Source: Bacillota bacterium
Lineage (GTDB): Bacteria > Bacillota > Clostridia > Acetivibrionales > DTU013
DNA length: 64,000 nucleotides
Reading direction: 5' to 3'
NCBI GenBank assembly: GCA_023433505.1
Contig: JAEZCO010000065.1
Coordinates: 1-64,000, forward strand
Position 1 is the stretch's first letter, and every line of letters begins with the position of its first letter. Position numbers and translations under genes: made by a program. The notes under the pieces were generated by a model. It had not been told where the DNA came from. It made no database searches and saw nothing but the letters and a program-made list of their open reading frames with translations. This document shows, in pieces, positions 14,655 through 21,879 of the stretch.

Positions 14655-16490
14655 ATGATGAAGTGGTTCTATAATTTGAAAATAGCGGTAAAACTTTTAA
14701 GCAGCTTTATCCTGGTGGCATTGCTGGCCGGTGTGGTAGGAGCCTTTGGTATTCTTCGCCTGGTATCGGCGGATAAAAACAACAGCACAATGTACGAACA
14801 AAACACAAAACCACTGGGGAATCTGGCTATTATTGGCTCGGATTTTCAGAGGGTCCGGGTGAATATTAGAAATGTGGTTCTTGACACCGGCAGCATAAAA
14901 GTATATACCGACAAGGTCGCCGGTTTCTATGCGGACATTGATAAAAATGTTGCCGAATATGAAAAGGGACTCTCTTCAGCAGATGAAAGAAAACAGCTGG
15001 AAACCCTGCTGTCACTGATGAGCGAGATGAAACCGATCAGAGAAAAGGTGATCGGCTTCGCATCGTCAGGTCAGGTGGAAGAGGCTACCCAATATATGCT
15101 GACTGAACTTGATCCGATCGCTACAAAAGTTGACGAACAAATAACCAGGCTTTTGGATTATAACATCCAGTTGGGAAAACAGATTTCGGATGAGAATACC
15201 TCCCAGGCAAACAGTGCCATCGTCCTCATGGCTGCCATCGTGGCATTTGCCGTGATTATTTCCATTGTGCTCGGCATCTTCATATCCCGCATCATAAGCA
15301 AGCCGGTGAACCAGATGGTTTATGCCGCCGACAGGCTTGCCGTCGGGGACGTAAATGTAAATATCGAAGCGGATACCAGGGATGAACTCGGCAGCCTTGC
15401 AGAATCCTTCGGCAGAATGATTGCCAGCATCCGGGGGCAGGCAATGGCTGCAGAAAGAATCGCCGCCGGAGACCTGACGGTGGAAGTTGATATAAAATCC
15501 GAAAATGACCTGCTGGGTAAAAAGCTGTCCGAAATGGTAGAAAAAAACAACGAAGTGCTTACAAATATTTCTGCCGCGTCGGAGCAGGTAGCCTCGGGCT
15601 CAAAGCAGGTTTCCGATTCCAGCATAGCCCTTTCGCAGGGGGCAACGGAACAAGCCAGTTCAATAGAGGAGTTGACGGCATCCCTTGAAGAAATATCTTC
15701 CCAGACAAAGCTGAATGCGCAGAACGCCAATCAGGCGAACGACCTGGCCGAAGCCGCCAAGTCAAACGCCGTGCAGGGCAATACGCAGATGAACGGAATG
15801 CTGAAGGCAATGGAAGAAATCAATGAATCCTCCGCCAATATATCAAAAATCATCAAGGTTATTGACGAAATCGCCTTCCAAACCAATATCCTCGCATTAA
15901 ACGCCGCAGTTGAGGCAGCCAGGGCCGGTCAGCACGGCAAAGGCTTTGCCGTAGTGGCAGAAGAAGTAAGAAACCTCGCGGCAAGATCTGCGAATGCGGC
16001 CAAAGAGACGACGGATATGATTGAAGGCTCCATTAAGAAGGCAGAAGGTGGTACCAAGATTGCCAGGGAAACTGCAAATGCCCTTACACGGATCGTGGAG
16101 GATGTAGCCAAGGTTTCCGCACTGGTAAACGATATTGCCGTAGCTTCCAACGAACAGGCAACGGGAATCGCCCAGATAAATCAGGGGATCATGCAGGTTT
16201 CCCAGGTCGTCCAGACCAATTCGGCCACCTCCGAGGAAAGCGCCGCAGCAAGCGAAGAATTGTCAAGCCAGGCCGAGCTTTTGCGAGAGTCTGTCAGTAA
16301 ATTCAAGCTTAAAAAAATCAGCCGCGGCTATGGAAAATTTGAGGAATTCAATCCGGAGGTCCTAAAGATGCTGGAGGAAATGTCGGAAAAGAAAAAGGCC
16401 GGCAAGGTCCATATCGACGAAGCAAAAAGCGAGGCCGCCGTGTCAAGGCCCAAAATAGCATTAAGCGACAGGGAGTTTGGAAAGTACTGA
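14655..16490 (+). CDS. Methyl-accepting chemotaxis protein
   Basis: This 611-residue receptor has transmembrane segments at ~12-33 and ~190-212 flanking a four-helix-bundle ligand domain of about 155 residues. A HAMP domain follows (~213-265). The signalling hairpin contains the hallmark DEIAFQTNILALNAAVEAAR and GFAVVAEEVRNLAARS. The C-terminus extends about 50 charged residues beyond the methylation helices and has no CheR-tethering pentapeptide. Being inside the che operon, it is probably the main receptor for this pathway. The ligand is unknown. Confidence 0.95.
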   Translation: MMKWFYNLKIAVKLLSSFILVALLAGVVGAFGILRLVSADKNNSTMYEQNTKPLGNLAIIGSDFQRVRVNIRNVVLDTGSIKVYTDKVAGFYADIDKNVAEYEKGLSSADERKQLETLLSLMSEMKPIREKVIGFASSGQVEEATQYMLTELDPIATKVDEQITRLLDYNIQLGKQISDENTSQANSAIVLMAAIVAFAVIISIVLGIFISRIISKPVNQMVYAADRLAVGDVNVNIEADTRDELGSLAESFGRMIASIRGQAMAAERIAAGDLTVEVDIKSENDLLGKKLSEMVEKNNEVLTNISAASEQVASGSKQVSDSSIALSQGATEQASSIEELTASLEEISSQTKLNAQNANQANDLAEAAKSNAVQGNTQMNGMLKAMEEINESSANISKIIKVIDEIAFQTNILALNAAVEAARAGQHGKGFAVVAEEVRNLAARSANAAKETTDMIEGSIKKAEGGTKIARETANALTRIVEDVAKVSALVNDIAVASNEQATGIAQINQGIMQVSQVVQTNSATSEESAAASEELSSQAELLRESVSKFKLKKISRGYGKFEEFNPEVLKMLEEMSEKKKAGKVHIDEAKSEAAVSRPKIALSDREFGKY

Positions 16491-16615
16491 GACAGCCGAA
16501 GGAGGAGGGGTTTGCCTCCATTTTGTCCAAGCCCTGTGCAAATGCGGATGAAAGCTCACAGGGTATGGACGGCAGCCGCAACGGCAGCTAAAATTACGGA
16601 CAACGGGTGAAGTAA

Positions 16616-17440
16616 ATGCATGTATTAACAGAAACAGAATTTAAAAAGCTGGCGGGCTACATACGGGAAAATTACGGCATCAGCCTGAAGGAGGAAAAAC
16701 TGTCCATGGTGACAGGAAGGCTCCACCACATCCTGGCACAGAAAAACCTTGGCAGCTTTTCCGAATATTATGACTATGTCGTCTCAGACAGAACAGGGGA
16801 GGCCGCGGCTGCTTTGATCAACAGAATTACCACCAACCATACCTTTTTCATGAGAGAAGCAAATCATTTCCAATATTTCAAAGACAGGGTGCTCGGCTAT
16901 CTCAAAGCCACGGTAAAAGACAGAGATCTCCGGATTTGGAGCGCAGGCTGCTCCACCGGAGAGGAACCCTACACCCTTGCCATGCTTGTCGACGAATTTT
17001 TCGGTAAAGAAAAAATATGGTGGGACACCAGGATACTTGCCACCGATATCTCGGGTAAAGTACTTAACGAGGCTGCAAAAGGCGTATATGGAAACGAGGC
17101 TATTGCATCCTTGCCTGCCGGCTGGAAGCTCAAATATTTTAAGAAGACGGAAAAGGGTGAGAACAGCCTTGTTGACAGGATAAAAAGCGAGGTCATTTAC
17201 CGGAGACTTAACCTTATGGACCCTTCATTTCCTTTCCGGCGGAAATTTCATGTGATCTTCTGCCGGAATGTGATGATCTACTTTGATCAAAAGGCCAAAC
17301 GGGAACTGGTGGAGAAATTTTATGATTTAACCGAACACGGAGGCTATCTCTTCATCGGGCATTCCGAATCCCTCAGCCGTGAGGAGACAAAATACAAATA
17401 TATAATGCCTGCTGTCTACAGAAAGGATTCGATGGCATGA
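16616..17440 (+). CDS. cheR: Chemotaxis protein methyltransferase CheR
   Basis: This 274-residue enzyme uses S-adenosylmethionine to methylate glutamates on the receptor. The N-terminal helical domain (~1-75) is followed by the catalytic domain with the SAM motif WSAGCSTGEEPYTLAM, the motif ILATDIS and the late motif IFCRNVMIYFD. A 125-bp gap separates it from the MCP gene. Its stop overlaps the cheB start by four bases (ATGA), so CheR and CheB, which oppose one another, are translationally coupled. Confidence 0.95.
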   Translation: MHVLTETEFKKLAGYIRENYGISLKEEKLSMVTGRLHHILAQKNLGSFSEYYDYVVSDRTGEAAAALINRITTNHTFFMREANHFQYFKDRVLGYLKATVKDRDLRIWSAGCSTGEEPYTLAMLVDEFFGKEKIWWDTRILATDISGKVLNEAAKGVYGNEAIASLPAGWKLKYFKKTEKGENSLVDRIKSEVIYRRLNLMDPSFPFRRKFHVIFCRNVMIYFDQKAKRELVEKFYDLTEHGGYLFIGHSESLSREETKYKYIMPAVYRKDSMA

Positions 17441-18465
17441 ACTTAAAAAGAAAAATCAGGGTTCTGGTGGTTGATGACTCCATCGTCTTCCGGGAGGTCC
17501 TGTCAAAGGGTATCGCTTCCGACCCGGGCATAGAGGTTGTTGCCGTGGCAGGGGATCCCTTTGATGCAAGGGACAAGATCCTCCTGCATGCACCGGATGT
17601 CATGACCTGTGATGTTGAAATGCCCAGGATGAACGGAATCGACTTTATCCGAAGGCTGATCCCCCAATACCCCCTGCCTGTGGTCGTAGTCAGTACGGTA
17701 ACCGAGGCTGTTTTTGACGCTATGGACGCAGGAGCAGTTGACTTTGCAGCCAAACCGGATGTACGGTCGGCAAAAAACGTAGAGAATTTCATTAACGAAT
17801 TGATCATTAAAATAAAGATCGCATCCGCCGCAAGAGTTGAACCCCGGAAAGAAAGCGGCGCTTCACGGGACGCCGTCGCGGTGTCGGATGCCCGCACCGG
17901 TTCCGGCATCATTGCTATCGGAGCTTCCACCGGAGGTACGGAGGCCATCTTCAGCATACTTAAATGTTTTCCTGAGAGTGTACCGGGGATTGTAATCGTG
18001 CAGCACATCCCCCCGTTGTTCTCCCGCATGTTTGCCGACCGTCTGCACCATTCGACCCGGTTGAAGGTGAAAGAGGCCCAAAGCGGAGACTATGTTGCAC
18101 CGGGCTGTGCTTTTGTAGCTCCCGGCGAAGAGCATATGAAGATCAGAAAATCCGGTGAAAGATACAGAATTGAATGCTTTAAGGGAGATAAGGTGAACGG
18201 TCACTGTCCCTCGGCGGATGTACTGTTTGAATCGGTGGCAAAGGAAGCCGGAAGCAATGCGATAGGAGTAATTCTAACGGGCATGGGCTATGACGGAGTC
18301 AAAGGACTTATGTCCATGAAACGGAGAGGTGCAAGGACCATCGGGCAGGATGAAAAAACCTCCGTGGTGTATGGGATGCCAAAAGTGGCATATGAAGTAG
18401 GCGCTGTAGAAAAACAGAGCTCCCTTTATGACATGCCCCGGTTGATATTTTCCATGCTGAAGTAA
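17437..18465 (+). CDS. cheB: Chemotaxis methylesterase CheB
   Basis: This 342-residue receptor methylesterase/deamidase is controlled by an N-terminal receiver domain (D13/D14, phospho-acceptor D59 in TCDVEMPRMNG). The C-terminal catalytic domain shows the triad S164 (GASTGGTEA), H190 (VQHIPP) and D286 (GMGYDGV). It opposes CheR to give adaptation. The gene overlaps cheR by 4 bp and ends 57 bp before the truncated HD-GYP gene. Confidence 0.95.
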   Translation: MNLKRKIRVLVVDDSIVFREVLSKGIASDPGIEVVAVAGDPFDARDKILLHAPDVMTCDVEMPRMNGIDFIRRLIPQYPLPVVVVSTVTEAVFDAMDAGAVDFAAKPDVRSAKNVENFINELIIKIKIASAARVEPRKESGASRDAVAVSDARTGSGIIAIGASTGGTEAIFSILKCFPESVPGIVIVQHIPPLFSRMFADRLHHSTRLKVKEAQSGDYVAPGCAFVAPGEEHMKIRKSGERYRIECFKGDKVNGHCPSADVLFESVAKEAGSNAIGVILTGMGYDGVKGLMSMKRRGARTIGQDEKTSVVYGMPKVAYEVGAVEKQSSLYDMPRLIFSMLK

Positions 18466-18477
18466 GGGAACACAAAG

Positions 18478-18495
18478 GGTATGGGCTTCCATACC
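18478..18495 (+). other. Short hairpin between cheB and the HD-GYP fragment
   Basis: ggtatgg and ccatacc form a perfect 7-bp stem with a gctt loop. No T-tract follows, so it is more likely an mRNA stability or processing element than a terminator. Confidence 0.4.
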
Positions 18496-18521
18496 ATTAC
18501 TGAAATTCAGGGGGAAAGCCG

Positions 18522-18746
18522 ATGATAAGGCTGGTAGCAGTGGAGGAATGCAAAAAAGGAGACATAGTGGCTGAAGATATCCTCAACGGACACGGCACAG
18601 TCCTGCTGGCAAAATCCACGGCGTTAAACGGCTATACACTTGACAAGTTGAACGAGCTGGGCATCCGGCAGGTCAAAATACAGGATACCCTCCACAGCTC
18701 CGTCTGTCAGGATGAAGGCAGCCGATACAGGCAAGCGAAAATTTAA
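18522..18746 (+). pseudogene. Truncated HD-GYP-type phosphodiesterase, N-terminal remnant
   Basis: The first ~60 codons (MIRLVAVEECKKGDIVAED, then TVLLAKSTALNGYTLDKLNE and LGIRQVKIQD) match the N-terminal domain that precedes HD-GYP catalytic domains in c-di-GMP phosphodiesterases. The whole catalytic part is missing: after about position 18,700 the sequence instead matches, on the opposite strand, the end of an unrelated extracellular protein. The ribosome site and position at the end of the che operon suggest the intact ancestor was co-expressed with chemotaxis genes. No function is expected from the stub. Confidence 0.75.
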
Positions 18747-19690
18747 AAACCACCTTGGGCTCCGTCATTCCGTTTGCATTGACTCCATGGAGCAGATACA
18801 GGTTGAACAGGGATGCGTCGGTACCGCCCTGGGCGCGGAATGTAAATTTCATCTGCGCCGGATTGGCCCCTTCGTCAAAGGGAACCTGTCCGCTATACCC
18901 ATTCACCCGGGACCAGGTCAGATTATTTTCTTCCGTTGCAGTCTTGTGATAAAGCTGGAAGAGCTTGGTTCCCTGGCCACTATAGCCCGCCCAGTACTCT
19001 CCTTCATACTTCATTGTCACCGTTCCGTCCAGGCTTTTAAAAAGATAGCGGCTTTCCGGGAAGTATTGATCGCCCCAATATTTAAAGGGCCGCATGTTAT
19101 TCAGGGTACCGTCGAAAATATAGCTTTTCACCAATTCAGTGCCCCCCGACTTGGCGAATGAGGCACTGACGGTCACATCGGCGGTGCCCATGGCAAGGAC
19201 CGCACGGGCGCTTTTCGTGTTGGAAAGGACGGCGCCTTCCCCGGTCAATGTCCAGCCGATGAAGTAATACCCCGCATTTGCAACGGCAGTGATGGCTATT
19301 TCGGCCCCCTCGCCTGCTTTGGCCGATTCAGCGCTTACCATTCCATTGTCCGGCGTCGTTATATTTACGTTGTGCATCACCTTGCCGTCAACGACGTCTT
19401 CTCCCGGCAGCATGGCCGGATAAGCGCCGATGGTCGGGGTACTGCCGGCATTCAGCGCGTCGGCACGACAATTTGTAATCAAGTCCCGGTTTACCGGCGT
19501 GTAGTAAAGCTCCATCATGGGATTCGGAAATGCGGTGTCAATATCCGTCAAATATGCAACCTGTTCATATCCGTTGATCTCATGTCCCTGTCCTCCGTTA
19601 GCCGTCCAGAGCTCCCAGGTATGCAAAGTCTGCTCCATAGGGACGCCGGGCATTGCAATATCATGCTGCAGGCTGTAGCGCTCCAGACCG
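18673..19690 (-). pseudogene. Fragment of a secreted cell-surface protein
   Basis: An open frame reads from within the kinase fragment junction (~19,690) to 18,673. The recognisable part starts around LERYSLQHDIAMPGVPMEQ, before the first Met, and contains a bacterial-repeat/InlB-like beta unit (ITTPDNGMVSAESAKAG, YYFIGWTLTG, VTVSASF). It ends near KVVFKFSLA, after which the frame runs antisense through the HD-GYP stub. There is no start signal, signal peptide or natural C-terminus, so this is an internal piece of a larger gene. The family is otherwise not recognised. Confidence 0.65.
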
Positions 19691-20184
19691 GTTTCCCCGA
19701 AGAGGCCACAGCAGCGTCATAATACGCGGCAAAGCGCTCCGGATTGTTTTGCACGATATCTGCAAGCTGCATGGAGGAGCGCAGGCTCTGGTTGTTTTCG
19801 CCCACCAGGTATATAGCCGTTATGGAACCGTAGGTGGTATTGATGCTCAGCATCTGCGTCAATTGCCGGTACTGCTCATACCGTTCATTGGTATTTTCAG
19901 AAGGCGGAAGGGACAGCGCTTCCTGAATATCCTTGTTTGAGGTAATGCTGTTAAATATCTGCTCGTCATGGTATTTGAGCATGGCGATTTCATCCATGAC
20001 GCTGGAGTCCAGCAGAGAATATTTTTCAATGATGCTGTCGCTGACATACTGCCTCATCCACGTCGTAATGGAGATCCCTACAAGAAAAATGATAACGGGC
20101 AGAAAAACAGAAAAGAAGCACCATCTTCCGCTGCAGGGTCAGCCTTGTTAAAATGGAATTGTACAAACGCACAAGAATATTCAT
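19690..20184 (-). pseudogene. N-terminal fragment of a YesM-like sensor kinase, frameshifted
   Basis: Reading from an ATG at 20184 gives a typical YesM start (NILVRLYNSILTRLTLQRK, then MVLLFCF). The continuation LPVIIFLVGISITTWMRQ is in a different frame, so a frameshift lies near 20,105-20,115 in an A-rich stretch. The extracellular sensor then runs to about YYDAAVASSGKPVWSA, where it breaks into the surface-protein fragment. HAMP, phospho-acceptor and ATPase domains are missing. A TATAAT-like box upstream (about 20,220) may be the relic of its promoter. Confidence 0.7.
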
Positions 20185-20266
20185 CCGGGCACCTTCGTAA
20201 ATTAATTAATACGGGTATTATACCATAAAATAATGAGGCAGAGTTCATCCACACCCTGCAATTGCA

Positions 20267-20301
20267 GACATAGCCCCAGGCGAATGCCTGAGGCTGCTGT
20301 C
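20267..20301. other. Strong hairpin after a binding-protein remnant
   Basis: gaca-t-agcc-c-caggc pairs with gcctg-a-ggct-gc-tgtc around a gaat loop. On the plus strand it is followed by tctttttag, so it could terminate rightward transcription. On the minus strand it lies 40 bp beyond the stop of the solute-binding-protein fragment, a usual place for an mRNA-stabilising hairpin. Confidence 0.45.
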
Positions 20302-20341
20302 TAAGCTCTTTTTAGAGGTTATTTCATTTTCTGAAGCAGTT

Positions 20342-20596
20342 TTATTTGCCCATATACGCCATGATTTTCGTTACCTCGTCAATGGCTTTTTGCATATTCT
20401 TGCTCATGCAATCGGCTTTAAACGCCGCGAACATGTTTTCAACCGTGTCGGTTCCCGCAATAATCTGGTTTAATGCACTCATATATTCAATGGAGGCATA
20501 GTATTCATCCTTTGCAGGCGATGAGGAGTATTTCTCTTTATAGCGGTTTTCAAAACAACAACGGAAACGAGGAATCAACTTGAAGGTTTCAATCAA
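20342..20596 (-). pseudogene. C-terminal remnant of an ABC solute-binding protein
   Basis: About 80 codons remain, ending KNMQKAIDEVTKIMAYMGK, typical of the C-terminal helices of CUT1 sugar-binding lipoproteins (ENRYKEKYSSSPAKDEYY, then IAGTDTVENMFAAF). No signal peptide, ribosome site or lobes are present. Upstream, at ~20,580, a stop codon in frame and an unrelated plus-strand gene fragment begin, marking a breakpoint. Confidence 0.7.
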
Positions 20597-21105
20597 CGAC
20601 TACCCATGCCCCCCATCCCTGGGCGATACCGCCGACCGTCTGTGGCAGGAATCCCATTTCCCCGGGCCGCCCATGCCCGGCTTCCGGCTGCAGCAGGGAC
20701 CCTTCGGCATCGCCTCCGACGATGGCTGGTGCCTCATCGGAAGTACCTCCGTCAACCAAAAATATTATTCGAATCCCGGGATGGGCTTTGTCGGCTACGC
20801 CTGGGAGGAAGCCGGCGCATCCCTTGCCGCCCGCAGAGGAGATCAGACCCTGCAGGAGCACATAGATGATCTTCTGGACCTTCCCTTTGTCGACATTTTG
20901 TACATCCGCTGCGACTGGCGGGATGTACAGTCCGAACCGGGAAAGCTGAATCTTTCTCCCATTTGGAATATCAGCAAAAAAACACGGCAAGCGCCTTGCT
21001 TTCCGCATCCAGATCAGCAATACCGTCGGCCAGCCTGGTGTTCTTGCCCTTCCCGGCTATTTGCAAAAACAGGTATCCTATACCAACGCGAAATCCACGG
21101 CGTAG
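20580..21105 (+). pseudogene. Fragment of a glycosidase-like protein, frameshifted
   Basis: The part NPGMGFVGYAWEEAG, then VDILYIRCDWRDVQSEPGK and LNLSPIWNI, resembles the start of a TIM-barrel glycosidase of a type with an NPGMG motif. At a run of seven A residues (~20,974-20,981) the frame is lost: the continuation AKKHGKRLAFRIQISN, then LALPGYLQKQVSYTN, is in the +1 frame and hits a stop at 21,103-21,105. Only ~170 residues remain. The front of the fragment (20,580-20,750) has no recognisable signal peptide and may itself be a join. Confidence 0.6.
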
Positions 21106-21728
21106 CATTGAATTTTCATGGACTGGGCTGCCAGGGGAAAACGGAATTCTGGCAGGAGGAAAGGGACTGGGCAAAGCTTGGCTGGCTGGTGGTTTTCCCC
21201 TTTTACGGCCCGTGGTCCTGGATGAACCGCAGCGCGCGGAAGCTGGTTGACGACATCACGGATGCAGTTTACAGGCATTATCATCTGGAGGACTCCATTC
21301 CTCTGGCCTCCCTTGGCGGCAGCATGGGCGGCCTCAGCGCCCTTCTATACAGCCGTTACTCCAAACGGAAAATCGACCGGTGTTATGCCCAATATCCCGT
21401 TTGCGATTTGCGCTATCACTACCGCGAACGGGAAGATTTGCCCAAAACCATTTACAATGCCGCCCTGGGTTACGAAAGTCCCGACGCCTTTTTCCTCGAA
21501 GCCTCACCCCTGGAACAGGCGGAAAACCTGCCCCACATCCCTTATCTGATTCTGACGAGGGATGCGGATGAGGTGGTTTTGAAGGAGAATCATTCGGACA
21601 GAATGGCCGCAAGGCTCCGGAACCTGGGCCGGGACATCCGGCATATCGTCGTCCCTGGCTACGGCCACGGCAACGCCGAAGTTGCGTCTCAATATTATGA
21701 TCAGACGCTGGAATTCATGAAAATTTAA
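21090..21728 (+). pseudogene. C-terminal two-thirds of an alpha/beta hydrolase (esterase-like)
   Basis: From IHGVALNFHGLGCQG onwards the frame encodes an alpha/beta hydrolase: the oxyanion strand is LNFHGLG, the nucleophile elbow is GGSMGG, the acid is probably in LTRDADEVV and the catalytic His in GYGHGNAE. The N-terminal strands are missing, and the frame is fused at ~21,090-21,100 to the glycosidase fragment. The catalytic residues survive, but without its own start it is probably not expressed as an enzyme. A natural stop ends it just before an inverted-repeat element. Confidence 0.65.
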
Positions 21729-21729
21729 T

Positions 21730-21869
21730 GCGGCAGGGGGACGGGAGATGCCATACTCCTTGTACTATAATTACATATTATACCGAAAAGCCAAGCTCAA
21801 AGCTAAAATTTACAGGCCCTTAACGGCATTTTTATGACTATCCTCACACAATCTGACGTCCCTGCCGCA
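21730..21869. repeat. 140-bp element with terminal inverted repeats (REP/MITE-like)
   Basis: TGCGGCAGGG at 21730-21739 is the exact complement of CCCTGCCGCA at 21860-21869; the neighbouring gacg/cgtc bases extend the match imperfectly. The interior is AT-rich and non-coding. It sits exactly between the converging esterase fragment and the FG-GAP gene, at the edge of the gene-fragment mosaic. Its sequence resembles the hairpin at 39388-39415. Confidence 0.5.
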
Positions 21870-21879
21870 CTGTAGTTCC

